Source of the DNA: Odontocerum albicorne
Lineage: Eukaryota > Arthropoda > Insecta > Trichoptera > Odontoceridae
Direction: 5' to 3'
DNA: 64,000 nucleotides
NCBI GenBank assembly: GCA_949825065.1
Contig: OX463850.1
Span: 436,501 to 500,500 of the forward strand
Part shown: positions 11,576 through 22,652 of the stretch, in pieces
Layout: every line of letters starts with the position of its first letter
Position numbering within the stretch: the first letter of the stretch is position 1
Notes under the pieces: model-generated
Databases searched by the model: none
Told to the model about the DNA's origin: nothing
Seen by the model: only the letters and a program-made list of their open reading frames with translations
Position numbers and translations under genes: made by a program

Positions 11576-11700
11576 AGTAAATGAGATATATGGGTAAATA
11601 ATGTAAGATTAGAGTAAATGAGATATATGGGTAAAAACTGTAAGATTGGAGTAAATGAGATATATGAGTAAATAATGTAAGATTTGAGTAATAGTGTAAG
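11576..11700. repeat. Short tandem repeat, about 3-4 units
   Basis: Repeats of gtaaatgagatatatgggta followed by aatgtaagatt, period near 40 bp, degenerate. Confidence 0.75.
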
Positions 11701-12015
11701 ATGAGGAATTCTGCTATTTGGGTAGTATTTTCTCAGATGATAGAAAAGCTAAGACGAATATCAAACGGCGTGTATCGATAGAAAACAAAGTCAATGAGAC
11801 ACTTAAACATGTACTATAATGGAACCGAACGGTATCAAAATTTGTTAAGATGATAGTCATAAATAGTATTTTGATGTTATCTTTGATGTATGTGTCTGAA
11901 ACATGGACCTGGAAAATACTGAGAGGAACCGATAAATGGTGTAGAAATGCATGCATTGAGAAGTTATATTGTATGATGGAATATGGAATGAAAGTTTAGC
12001 GGAATGGTTCTTATG
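11701..12015 (+). mobile_element. LINE fragment, reverse transcriptase C-terminal part (family 1)
   Basis: Reading the plus strand with frame changes gives YLGSIFSDDRKAKTNI, then SETWTW and CRNACIEK. The YLGS and YGSETW-like blocks are typical of the region after the RT catalytic core in insect LINEs. It appears to continue at 12416 after an insertion. Confidence 0.65.
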
Positions 12016-12415
12016 GGAAGAGATGATGATGGTTGTTGATAAATAAATAAACTCGTTAAATCGCAATGCAGAAAGAGAGAGTATTTATTTTTATAGTAAC
12101 GTAGGTATTTATATCTTTTTGGAATGTGCGCGAGAGTGCGCTCGCGATATGCTTACGTCTCGCTTATGTGAATGCAGGAGCGGTTATTGTCGTATGTAGG
12201 TATTCATTCAAATACGGAACTGGTGAGATAGCCGTGGTGCGTTGTCTCTCTCTGGCGTGTGGTGCGGTCGCTCGGCCGGCGTCAATGGCCGGCATGTGAC
12301 CTTCGGACTGTTTACTATAATTTATCGAGGAATCTGAAGGTCGTTTCATCGGTCATTGACCGTATGTATGCGACAATATTCCGCGACGACCGCCACAAAA
12401 GTATTAAGGTTGTAT
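12016..12415. other. GC-rich insert within the LINE fragment
   Basis: This block separates two consecutive parts of the LINE: the equivalent parts are adjacent in the copy at 26.4 kb. It is markedly GC-richer than its surroundings (gcgcgagagtgcgctcgcga, cggccggcgtcaatggccgg) and contains no domain I recognise. Nature unknown; boundaries are approximate. Confidence 0.45.
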
Positions 12416-12606
12416 CTAAACTTAAGGCTGATGTGTTCAGTAAGATGAGAAAGCATGCTGAGATGGTTTGGGCATATGTAACTATTGAATGAAGAAAGAC
12501 CAAAAAAAAACAAATATATAGGGCAATTGTGAGTGGAAGAAATGTGAGAAGAAGACCAAAAAAAATATGGTAGGATCAAGCGAATGATATTTTGAAAGAT
12601 GGTATT
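12416..12606 (+). mobile_element. LINE 3' part (family 1), continuation
   Basis: Plus-strand reading gives LKADVFSKMRKHAEMVWAYV and, after a stop, KQIYRAIVSGRNVRRRPKKI, then DQANDILKDG. These are consecutive blocks of the family tail. It ends before the SAYP terminus. Confidence 0.75.
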
Positions 12607-12838
12607 TTTTTTATATAAGTTACACCAGGAAACTTATATAAACTAATATTTATCACTTCGACAATAATAAACTCTATTACTAACACACTAAATACATAGA
12701 CAACAAAAATCTCCGATATTTTGGGTTTGTTTAATGTATTTTGGCGTTTTGATAAAAAATCAAAATATTTGCAGTATATTCCGACTTTTTGTCAATTTGG
12801 TTTTTGGTATCAGAAAGTTATCCCTAATTTTGATGGGA
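12607..12838. other. Unassigned AT-rich stretch
   Basis: No recognised repeat or coding signature. Confidence 0.4.
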
Positions 12839-12926
12839 TAATTATGGACTTGCATATTGCATATCGCACCTTGTGATGTGATAATTATGAACTTGCATAT
12901 TGAATATCACACCTTTTGATAGGATA
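12839..12926. repeat. 42-bp minisatellite, left part
   Basis: Two units with gatgggataattatggactt and gcatattgcatatcgcacc. The array stops at ggataattat and resumes on the far side of a Repeat-D insertion. Confidence 0.85.
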
Positions 12927-13352
12927 ATTATTTATTTTATTTATTTTACACATGACAAGAAATATACATCATTTGTGAAAAAACAACAGGTAATTGAATT
13001 TGGACACACAATTTAAATGGATTTGGGTTTGTTGCCTTTCATTTGTCGTGTTCCTAGTAAACTAGGTTTTTGCCTGTATCTCATTGAGGACATATACCTA
13101 GCACGAAAAAATAAATCGACGATTTTTGATCATACAAAACCCCGTTGCACATTCTCATCAACCTGACAAACAGTGACACTCAATTACACATGTATACATC
13201 ACGCGAAATCAAACTCCTCACACTTCATCCCTCCAGACAGACCAAAAACATTAAACACACAATGTACCGCACATAATAATAAAAATAAAAAAACAAAAAT
13301 ATAAATATAAAACAATAAAAAAATACCACACTACAGCCCAAGTACTCAAACT
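12927..13352 (-). mobile_element. Repeat-D copy interrupting a minisatellite
   Basis: Long copy with acacatgacaagaa, acaacaggtaattg, gttgcctttcatttgtcgtg, cccgttgcacattctcatca and acatcacgcgaaatcaaact. On the minus strand the 3' end is an A-rich AATAAATAAAATAAA-type tail. Minus-strand fragments read RYRQKPSLLGTRQMKGN, shared with the 57-kb copies, so this part may once have been coding. Confidence 0.65.
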
Positions 13353-13354
13353 TC

Positions 13355-13725
13355 ATCAAAAGGTGTGATATACAATATGGACTTGCATATTGTATATCAC
13401 ACCTTTTGATTGGATAATTATGGACTTGCATGTTGTATATTACACCTTTTGATGGGATAACTATGGACTTGCATGTTGTATATCACACCTTTTGATGGGA
13501 TAATTATGCATTTGCATGTTGTATATCTTACCTTTTGATGGGATAATTATGGACTTGCATATTGTACTATATATAATATCATACCTTTTGATGGGATAAT
13601 TATGGACTTGCATATTGTATATCACACCTTTTGATGGGATAATTATGGACTTGCATGTTGTATATCACACCTTTGGATGGGATAATTATGGACTTGCATA
13701 TAGTATATCACACATTTTCAAGTAT
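13355..13725. repeat. 42-bp minisatellite, right part, with one inverted unit
   Basis: About eight units of ttgatgggataattatggac + ttgcatattgtatatcacac. The first unit is inverted: 13355-13379 and 13386-13410 are perfect 25-bp inverted repeats around gacttg. Confidence 0.9.
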
Positions 13726-14654
13726 ACTTTGGCTACAAAGAATTACGAGTATGTTACATAAAAATGTAGGCAAAAAGATTAAAATGTATAAATTGTTTTA
13801 CCGGGTACTTATCTATTGGTTAACAAACCATATCCTGAATTCTAGAATAAGAGAGATATACGAGTATTTACAAAGCATATCCACAATTATGCTAAATACC
13901 TCGTACTTAAAACACAAATATTGAATCGAATTTTCGATTTTAATTTCTGAAGTGAACAAATATTTCGCTAACATTTCTCATTTGAACGTATTTTATAAAC
14001 AATAATTATGTGGATACTATAATTTTATGCATAGAGAAATGAGCTCACAGATCTTATCTATAGTATTCTAAGATAATTGATGAAGGAAATATTCAATTAT
14101 TCAGCTGCTTTGTATGGAACGATTTTTTAAAGATGAAATTATACTATAAAACTCGTTTGATTGACATAATTGCGTAAGAGATTGGTTTACACTTATTCAG
14201 TATTTTTAATAAACTATTATATAAATATGTATTTTGAGAGTTGATTTACTTATGAATTAAACACGGGTAAATATATTTTATTGCAGAATCCTTTTGAAAT
14301 ATTAAAAAATAAAATGCAAAAAAATATTTTGCGGTAAAAAGCTTTCTATGGTATTAAAAGCTTACTATGTCGTTTATAAGTTTGCTGTGGTGTTAATTAG
14401 CTTACTTTGGCGTTAAAAAAACTTTCTTTTGAGTTAAAAAAATTACTTTTTAACGTTTAATCAAATAAATATTTCAGGCATCTTAGGATTGATTTGATCA
14501 AGAAGTCTTCTAACTATGAAGACTCTCACTGCATTAATAAAATTTTCTATTTTCGTTGTAAACAGTATAATCTGATGAGTTTGTTGTCACGTATTTATGT
14601 CTTTAAACCTAGCAGAAATATTTCAATGAAGTCTTGAGTGTAAATTGAACTAGA
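13726..14654. other. Unassigned AT-rich stretch
   Basis: Contains a short imperfect repeat at 14330-14450 (aaaagctttctatggt, aaaagcttactatgtcg, ttagcttactttggcg). No gene signature. Two TACGAGTA octamers at about 13744 and 13856. Confidence 0.4.
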
Positions 14655-14725
14655 TTTTTTTTTACAACAGTGTATCAACGGGATTCGAACCAACTTAGTC
14701 ACTGAGGTCGTTCGGCTTTTAGTGA
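14655..14725 (-). mobile_element. SINE-A head fragment
   Basis: Minus-strand B-box complement (gggattcgaacc) followed by actgaggtcgtt, the complement of the SINE-A head start. Body and tail absent. Confidence 0.5.
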
Positions 14726-15285
14726 TAACACAAATATTTATACTATAGGCGGAACACCTAAATATCAAAAAAAAAACTAGCTATTTATATTTGAAAAAAA
14801 AAACTGAAAGTAAATCAAAAGTCGACCTTATAATTCCGGGATACTAAGTAAATAAATCAACTATAAATTAAAGCCATTTAAACGTTCATATTGATAACTC
14901 ATTGAAAGCCGCACAATCTTCATTGAAGGGTTGAGTATGGAGATGACATTTTGGGGTTACCACAGCTTGAGATACGGGGGTTGGCAGCGGTGAAACCCGC
15001 CACTCACCCCGCATAGTCATAAATAATTTGTCAGCTAGCTGTAAGCTGTTGGCTGTAAGTTGTAAGCTGTAAGGTGTCAAGTAATTAAAACTGGCGAGAC
15101 GTGGAGGCGGGTGACAACTTGTCACTGTCACTCAGATACCCTGGTCCCCACACCATGTACTCTGTCACCCGGCACTGATACTTACACTTGATGGCGGGTT
15201 AAGTTACCCTGTATTATTAGAATGCTAATTAGCTGAAGGAAAGCTGGAAAATTTAAATATTGTAATGCCAAAAAAGGCACTAGTT
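14726..15285. other. Unassigned stretch with GC-richer core
   Basis: Core at about 14930-15190, with a small repeat of gtaagctgt/ttgtaagctgtaag near 15040-15075. No protein recognised. Confidence 0.35.
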
Positions 15286-15486
15286 ATGTATTACACTTCG
15301 TTGTATACTGTACAACCTGGCGGGCTTATTGGTATGTGGTAATCTCTTTCAATCAACCAGAAATATGTCTTAAGTGAAATCTAGAATTGAATACTTTAAA
15401 AAAAAATCTGGTTCCAACGGGAACCGAACCCGAAACCCCTGGGCAGAAAGTTAAGCGTCTTACCAACTAGGCCACGGAGGTCGTTT
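15286..15486 (-). mobile_element. SINE-A copy, complete
   Basis: On plus, reads tail first: tgtattacacttcgttgtat, acaacctggcgggcttattg, ggtaatctctttcaatcaac; then the head complement cgggaaccgaacccg and ttaccaactaggccacggag. One of the least diverged copies. Confidence 0.85.
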
Positions 15487-15780
15487 TCGGAAGGAAAGTT
15501 GGATTTTAAATAGATATAAAAATTAATATACTGATATACCAAAAATGGCTTCTTGTCGGTTTTAAGAAGCTTAATTCGGTTTTCTATGGTCTTTTTTTGG
15601 CTTATCTATTATTTACCAGTGTGCGGGGTAGAGAAATAACAATTTCATTGAAATACATTCAATTGTCCAGTGATTTTTTTTAGATTCAGTGGAAAATAAA
15701 TCAATAACTGCTAGAGACGATCCAAAAATTGCATGGACTTTTCCAAATACTATTGATTAATGTTAAATAAATATTTATTG

Positions 15781-15955
15781 ATGACTACCGAGACAGGGTT
15801 GGTAAGACACTTGACTTCAACCACGGGGCTACCATTTGATCCCCGATGTATTGTATCGTGTTATATTATATAATACTTTCCATGTACAACCTGACAGGTT
15901 TATTGCCATGTGGCAATCTTTTCAAACTAATCAGAAATATGTCAAAGAGGCGTTG
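15781..15955. mobile_element. SINE-A head (+) joined to SINE-A tail (-)
   Basis: 15781-15860 is a plus-strand head (gggttggtaagacacttgac) and 15862-15955 is a minus-strand tail (gtacaacctgacaggtttat, atgtggcaatcttttcaaac). Either two adjacent insertions or one rearranged copy. Confidence 0.55.
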
Positions 15956-16325
15956 AGAGAGAAGCAAACAGAATAACTCAATTTTCAACACACGTTACCA
16001 AGAATATTGGATGCCAGAATAATTTTCCAAGTGAAGTTTTACTATAAATATAATATTTTTTTTCTGTTTGCTTTGTTTAACTTAATAAAAGACGCATAAC
16101 AAAGCCTAGTTAGAAATATCATTATACTTTTGAAAAGTAGACGGAAATAAATTTCATACTTACCAAAGGGAAAAGGGAAAATATACGTACAGGCTTAGAA
16201 GGAAATATTGAGTCGTACGTCCAAAGCCTCTATATTTAAAAAATAGTAGGTACTTTTAAAAATATTAGATACTACTCAACAAACTATCTAAAAAATGGTA
16301 TTGGAGAAAAAAATTGATAGTCATA
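15956..16325. other. Unassigned AT-rich stretch
   Basis: No recognised feature. Confidence 0.4.
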
Positions 16326-17240
16326 AAGTATGATGTAAAAAATACATGGATATGTAATCATCATCATACTTGAGAGAATACATGGGTATGTAATAATCAT
16401 CATAGATGAGAGAATACATGGATATGTAATCATCATCATAGATGAGAGAATACATGGGTATGTAATCATCATCATAGATGAAAGAATACATGGATATGTA
16501 ATCATCATCATAGATGAGAGAATACATGGATATGAAATCATCATAGATGATAGAATACATGGATATGTAATCATCATCATAGATGAGAGAATACATGGAT
16601 ATGTAATCATTATCATAGATGAGAGAATACATGGATATGTAATCATCATCATATATGAGAGAATATACGGATGTGTAATCATCATCATAGATGAGAGAAT
16701 ACACGGATATGTAATCATCATCATAGATGAGAGAATACACGGATATGTAATCATCATCATAGATGAGAGAATACATGGATATGTAATCATCATCATATAT
16801 GAGAGAATACACGGATATGTAATCATCATCATAGATGAGAGAATACATGGATATGTAATCATCATCATAGATGAGAGAATACATGGATATGTAATCATCA
16901 TCATATATGAGAGAATATATGGATATGTAATCATCATCATAGATGAGAGAATACACGGATATGTAATCATCATCATAGATGAGAGAATACATGGATATGT
17001 AATCATCATCATATATGAGAGAATACACGGATATGTAATCATCATCATAGATGAGAGAATACATGGATATGTAATCATCATCATAGATGAGAGAATACAT
17101 GGATATGTAATCATCATCATATATGAGAGAATATATGGATATGTAATCATCATCATAGATGAGAGAATACACGGATATGTAATCATCATCATAGATGAGA
17201 GAATACATGGATATGTAATCATCATCCCAGATGAGAGAAT
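16326..17240. repeat. 36-bp minisatellite, about 25 copies, higher-order structure
   Basis: Unit: atggatatgtaatcatcatc + atagatgagagaatac. A variant with catatatgag recurs at 16794, 16902, 17010 and 17118, exactly 108 bp apart, and its neighbour alternates atacacgg and atatatgg, giving a 216-bp super-period. Because 36 is a multiple of three, long minus-strand frames of 295 and 313 codons run through; they are repeat artefacts. Confidence 0.95.
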
Positions 17241-17575
17241 ATACTTCTATATTTTGTTCATTGTATACATTTTGCGCTTATGCTATATCCATACTCGTAC
17301 ATTAGGATGCACAGCCTCATCTTTAATTCAGTGACATGTCTTTTCTGGGTCTTTTCAGACTTCTTCTTCGTAAATATCTCATAATTTATTTTTCCTCGGT
17401 GGCCGAACCATCTAAGCCGTATTATCTTCGTCTTTAGCTATATAAGAGTATATTATTTAAACCCACATCATTTCCTAATATTATCATTTCTTATTATTTT
17501 TAATAGTTTTTTAAACATTTATACAGCGATATATGGACGTTCGAGTATAATACACGATGACAAGCCGATCCGCGG
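17241..17575. other. Unassigned stretch between two minisatellites
   Basis: No repeat match or coding signature. One TACTCGTA octamer near 17293. Confidence 0.4.
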
Positions 17576-17738
17576 ACCATTGCCGGCCTCTGGATGCAGA
17601 TATCCTCTGGGTGAAGATACCCTCTGGATGAAGATATCCTATGGATGAAGATATCCTATGGATGACGATATCCTCTCGATGAAGATATCCTCTGGATGAA
17701 GATATCCTCAGGATGAAGATATCCTCTGGATGAAGATA
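17576..17738. repeat. 17-bp minisatellite, about 9 copies
   Basis: Unit gatatcctctggatgaa; almost every unit contains the palindrome GATATC. The non-triplet period makes peptides rotate frame across the array, so the overlapping minus-strand frames are not genes. Confidence 0.9.
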
Positions 17739-18129
17739 AATATATGCCAAAATGACGTAATTCATATTTTACCTCTTTAGAAATGTTGTGACTTAATTTG
17801 GGTTTATATGGAAGTTTTTTAAGTGAAAATTTAACTATGAAATACCCATTTGTGAAGCGTGCCATTTTGCACATAATTACAGAATTGACCTGTTTTTTTT
17901 TTAATATTTCAAATTAACCTAAAAATGTTTTTGCGAGTTGTGTTTTTTGGCATATGTTTACCAATATGTGGTGTATTATTATGATATTTAATAAATGTCT
18001 AACTTATATTCGTCTTCATTGTTAAAATTGACCGCCTCTGATTAAGTTAAAACAAGTTTCAGTGAGCAAGTAAAAATGGAATATTGTGTTAGACTTGTCA
18101 ATGTCTACCTTTATATACTTCTCGGATAG
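17739..18129. other. Unassigned AT-rich stretch
   Basis: No recognised feature. Confidence 0.4.
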
Positions 18130-18385
18130 AAATGTTACACGCCCTGCCAACTGGTGACTGGCAGCGGCCTGCGGGTACCGGTACCGACATGCAGGAATAC
18201 AATACAATACAATACGATACGATTATACAATGCACGGCACATAACACGTCCAGATCTACAATGGCGGCTGCATTGACAATAGAGGCCGCCGAAAAGAAGA
18301 TATCTTTATTCGGGGATCGAAATATTCCGCCAGGAACGGTTCGAGAGATTTGCTACCCTTGCATTGTGTCAACTGGCACGGTATG
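18130..18385. other. GC-richer island with a short open frame
   Basis: A plus-strand frame to 18386 includes an internal ATG at about 18259 in gtctacaatggcggctgc-like context and would give MAAALTIEAAEKKISLFGDR followed by about 20 more residues. It contains an (aatac)n run (18196-18220). No family recognised. Candidate for a fragment of host exon or 5' region, weakly supported. Confidence 0.25.
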
Positions 18386-18949
18386 ACCATTTGAAAATCG
18401 TGTTTCTTTGTATTGGATATAAAATTTCAGATAAAAAAATGGAGTGCTTAAAAAATTTAACATATAAACACAAAAACAACCCTACCTCAAAAGTGCACAC
18501 TAAATTACATACTAGAAATATTGATGCTTATAAAAAAATTATTATATTGTTGTTTTATGTTTTATAACTGCAACTCATAAATACTCGTATATACATACAG
18601 TAATAAATATTTACCTTTGTAAATAATGAGTACAGCTCCTAATACTTCGAAAACATAATCTTATTGAAAAATTACCTCGGAAACCCCAACGAAAGTGCAT
18701 TATTGATAAAAAAAATACCTCGAAAAACCTAACGAAAGTGCCTAGTTGATAAAAAAATAAAAGATACTTTAAAAATGGCACTTGTATTGTGGTTGCATAA
18801 TTTTTTTTAATAAAAAAGGCAGAAATACATAAAAAAATAAATTAAATCAGCCTAATTAATAAATCGATACGTGTATATATTTGCTTTATTTTTAGTGGGT
18901 TATACTTGATTGATTAATGGGTAATTTTTAATAAGAGAATGAAAGCCCT
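18386..18949. other. AT-rich stretch with a local duplication
   Basis: 18670-18760 holds two similar segments containing cctcggaaaccccaacgaaa and cctcgaaaaacctaacgaaa. Otherwise featureless. Confidence 0.4.
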
Positions 18950-19215
18950 AGAACAGCGCATTCACAAAACATTTCCATTACAACGTCCCTGACCATGTCA
19001 CTGAAATAAAATGGCGTCCCCGTCAAATGTCCCCATCAGCGTCAGCCGCTCCGAATGGGGTCCATACCTATCTCCCCATCTACCATACACCATCTCCGTC
19101 TGCTCCCTCCTCCTTGCGCGGTCCCCGACCCTCGGGTCGTCCTGCACACAATGCCGAAACCAAGTAGCGGAATAATTCGGTCGGACCCTCCCCATAGGAA
19201 TACGAGTACATGGGT
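18950..19215. other. GC-richer island, unassigned
   Basis: Frames open on both strands across 18998-19237, as expected from composition. Pyrimidine-rich plus strand (tccgtctgctccctcctcct). No domain recognised and no match in the window. Confidence 0.3.
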
Positions 19216-19985
19216 AGGTTTATACATACTTTCCTAACTAACTATGTTACTTACTCATCTGAGGTATGATTTTGGGAATGTATTTAATATTTATGGCCGT
19301 GACGCTATTTTATTAGTTTTGATAAGCAGTTAAAAATAAAGTTTTCCTGAGCAATTTTAAATAAAGTTTTCGGGAGCAATTCAAAATAACTACTCAAATT
19401 AATTAAAACTGATGTGGTAACACAAATCATCATATTATGGGTAGATTATCTGCTGAAAAATATGCTTTTTTTTATTATTATTTAAAGGCAAATCTTTAAA
19501 GAAACATTCGAACAAATTTTATATTTTCAATAAATGTAACCAACTTATCATACCTCATTTGCAACTTATCATACATCCAGATTTATGTGAATATAGCCAT
19601 TAAAAAAATATTAAGACATTGTTGAAAAAAAGGTTGACCTTTCAATAAAATCAATTTTGTTTAATTATTAAGTAAAACTATAATATTGTTATATTATTAC
19701 ACCGTTAATCAAATTTGTTTTTTTTTTAGATATATATCTTGCTTTAAAATTGTCGAAATAAATTTTACATTAGCGGATACTGAACGCACGAATCTATTTT
19801 AAATATTCAACATATGTTTTAACAATAAAAATGTCACCAACTCACGATTGAATTTTTGACTCAGCAGACGAATATAATAAATAATTTGTTAATATAATAT
19901 TATACATATACTGTATAAGTCGATAAAAATATATAAGTTAAAGCTAGTAAAATTTAAATGGTATATATTATTAATATATTGTACA
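19216..19985. other. Unassigned AT-rich stretch
   Basis: Contains a small repeat at 19330-19385 (taaataaagttttcctgagc / aaataaagttttcgggagc). No gene signature. Confidence 0.4.
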
Positions 19986-19989
19986 ATTG

Positions 19990-20090
19990 TGACCTCCGTG
20001 GAGTAGCTAGATGAAGCTTGACTTCCATCCGCGTGTTTCGAATTCGATTACCAAACACACTTCTCAATACACGTATGTCCACATCGCCAA
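19990..20090 (+). mobile_element. SINE-A head fragment
   Basis: gtgacctccgtggagtagct followed by a degraded B-box (tcgaattcgattaccaaa). Body absent. Confidence 0.5.
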
Positions 20091-20134
20091 TTCTGACATA
20101 TCGAAGTATACCAGACAAAGAATGAAAAAAAAAT

Positions 20135-21040
20135 GTTAAATTTTTGTATTACACTTTCATTGTATATGTGTATAGTACAACCAGGTGGATTTATTGCATT
20201 TTACAATAAACCATCAAAGCTGTAAACCAGTGTTCCCCAACCTTTTTAGACCTGTGGACCGGTAAAAAAAGGAAAAAAATTTCGCGGACCACTAATACTG
20301 AAATAAAAATGTTTTTTTTATTTAATATTTTTTTAATCTTATATTGTGACAGATGGACATATGTAACTATAATTAACAAATATACATATAACAGTTAAAC
20401 AATTTTAATTGTAACATTGTCTGATACAATTAAAATTTAACAAAAACAATGGGGTTTTTTCAACAAACTAATGCGAAACCTGCTGTTGTATCTTTGCTAA
20501 TATATTGGATATTCTTGGCTGCAGTGCTGTCTCTGATATTATTTTACTTGTATGCACTGTTACTCTCACCATTCCATTCCAAAATGAAAACAATTATATA
20601 TTATGAAATTCTTGGAAATATATTTAGGTAGGGTTTTGCATCCGAGTTCACTATCCAAGAGCAAATATTTCCGTTCTCCCTAAGTGTATCTGAGAAGATT
20701 TATGACTGTCCATTCTGAGAAAACCAGCGACCATCGTGTCGCATTATCATACCAATTATATTTATTTAACAATTACTAAAAATACAAGTGAACGTACAAG
20801 CGAAAAAATTATGTATTTAATATTTTTGCATGGCGAATTTCTTGAAATTTGACATTCTGTTTACGGCCCGGCGGAAAATCTCAACGGCCCGGCACCGGGC
20901 CGCGGACCACCGGTTGGGGAACACTGTTGTAAACAATCCTTGAGGGAAAATTTCACTGACACCCTTTTTAAAATCTGAGTACCTGCGGAAATTGAACCCG
21001 CGACCCCGGACTGGAAGACAGGCGTCTTACCGACTAGATT
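20135..21040 (-). mobile_element. SINE-A copy split by a hAT element
   Basis: Tail part 20135-20227 (tattacactttcattgtata, acaaccaggtggatttattg) and head part 20927-21040 (gaaattgaacccgcgacccc, ggcgtcttaccgactagatt) form one minus-strand SINE. They join through ctgtaaac/ttgtaaac, the duplicated target of the inserted hAT. Confidence 0.85.
20228..20926. mobile_element. Non-autonomous hAT element inside a SINE
   Basis: Termini cagtgttccccaacc and ggttggggaacactg are exact inverted repeats, followed inside by gtggaccgg / gcggaccacc. Flanks ctgtaaac (20220-20227) and ttgtaaac (20927-20934) match at 7 of 8 bases. The 60-codon plus-strand frame in the interior resembles no transposase. Confidence 0.9.
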
Positions 21041-21439
21041 AATTAGAAAGTGGATATTGGTTTGATATACTAAAAAGAAACTAGGATATTTTAAATAAAA
21101 CATCTCACATCTACTTTGAATACCAGTCCAAATATATTTTACAGCCGTGTGTTAACTGCCAAGTGAATAACGTTAATAACATACATTTAAATGTATGAAT
21201 TTATTTAGTGGTGCTTTTAATTCGTCTTGAATTTATTGAAAAACAATGAGCTCTTGAGATGATATTTCAAATCGAAGTGTAAATAATTTTATAATATTCA
21301 ATAATTTGTCAGTTTTATATTATCTTAGATTTTTATCACGATTATCATCGGACATTTTCGACAAGGGTAAAACGTCTCCCCCATTTCCAAAGGATCAAGT
21401 TTTGAAGTGTAAAGTCCCAAAGTGTAAAGACTTGACAAT
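21041..21439. other. Unassigned AT-rich stretch
   Basis: No recognised feature. Confidence 0.4.
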
Positions 21440-21612
21440 TTGATGCAAAAGTTCCCGGGGCGGGGCGGAGCGACCGGCTCCCCAGAGCGCCCCTGGACAT
21501 GGCAACATCCCTCCCATCTCGGGACAGGCTCCACCCCTTGGGACGGGTCTGGACCGAGAGGGAGGATCGTCAGATTAGGTTCGTGACACGAGAGCCGGGA
21601 TAAGAGGGGATT
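21440..21612. other. GC-rich island, unassigned
   Basis: One of the most GC-rich blocks of the window (ccggggcggggcggagcgac, cgcccctggacatggcaaca). A minus-strand frame is open through it but no domain is visible. Not repeated here. Confidence 0.35.
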
Positions 21613-22094
21613 CAATTGTTTCCAAAGCTGGAAGAGATTCTCAATTTGGAAAAACTGGAACGATATATATCATAGCATTGAAAACATCAAATTTTCATCA
21701 TGTTACTTTCAATTAATTTAAGAAAACTTCTATCACGTTTAAAAAGGACTAAATAAATATAATTTTTTCAAATTAGGTTTGTTTTTGAAGCACTTTTCAT
21801 AATACAACAGCACCCCAAGATTTTTTTCTGTATGGGTTTTAAAGTTAATTAAAACGTAATTTAAACAAAGAATAAAAGTCTTCTGTCCACCAGATTATTG
21901 ATACCGACAATGATATATCATGTGTTTAAACAAATTGTAAAACTGTAAAGATCAAATAACAATTTTACATGATTAAAAAGGACCTGTTTAGAAAAGCTTA
22001 AGTTTTTAAAGAGATTTCTGCCTTTAATTTAAAACCAGAATCTCAATAATAGTGTCATTTTTTTATATTCATTACATCATTGACATTGATAATG
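21613..22094. other. Unassigned AT-rich stretch
   Basis: No recognised feature. Confidence 0.4.
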
Positions 22095-22365
22095 GTATTT
22101 AGAGTAAGATGAAGAAGAGTAATCGGAGATGGTTTGGGCATGTAGAACGAGTGAATGAAAACTAACAAAATAAATATAAAAGTATGGTTGGATTAAGTAA
22201 AAGATATTTTGAAAAAAAGGAAATGTAAAAGTCTGAGAAATTCGAGGAGGTGTATGAGAAGGTGTATTGATAAATAAGAGGCGAAATATGTGTGCTGGGA
22301 TATGAAAGTCTGACACTCTCTCCTTCTGCCTTCCTTGACAAAAATCGGCGTGATGGTATACATAA
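22095..22365 (+). mobile_element. LINE 3' fragment (family 1)
   Basis: The plus strand carries agatggtttgggcatgtaga, then atggttggattaagtaaaag and the end block with ttctgccttccttgaca. These correspond to the RWFGHVER, WLDQ and SAYP regions of the family. Frame breaks and an internal deletion. Confidence 0.7.
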
Positions 22366-22489
22366 TACATGTATCACAGTCTGTTCAAAGGGAAAGGTGA
22401 CTGACAGAAAATGAAATACAAGATATTGTGTATTTTTAGTGTACATTACATTTTATTCAAAATACTCGTATACTCCTTGTAAGATAGTC

Positions 22490-22575
22490 GAAGTGTGTCG
22501 AAAAGATGAAGGGTGTGTCTGTCTGACGCTTTGTCTTTTCTGCCTATCCCGACAGGCATGTGGCGTGATAAACTT
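22490..22575 (+). mobile_element. LINE 3' terminus (family 1), very short
   Basis: tttctgcctatcccgacagg followed by catgtggcgtgata matches the last 60-80 bases of the family. Strong 5' truncation. Confidence 0.55.
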
Positions 22576-22652
22576 TGTAATTTGTTTTTTATCAAACACT
22601 GTTTATTCCACTTTTTGTAACGGTATAACCCTACCGGTTTCAAGGCTTTCAA
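22576..22652 (+). mobile_element. Single-arm copy of the fold-back family
   Basis: Contains tcaaacactgtttattccac, tttttgtaacggtataaccc and taccggtttcaaggctttca, nearly identical to the left arm of the 47.8-kb element, then ends. Confidence 0.7.

Noticed and set aside
16284..17225. Minus-strand frames of 295 and 313 codons
   Set aside because: They are translations of a 36-bp minisatellite; the period is a multiple of three, so stops are absent in more than one frame.
18132..18386. Host gene 5' exon (MAAALTIEAAEKK...)
   Set aside because: Start context and GC content are suggestive, but there is no recognisable family, splice context or continuation.
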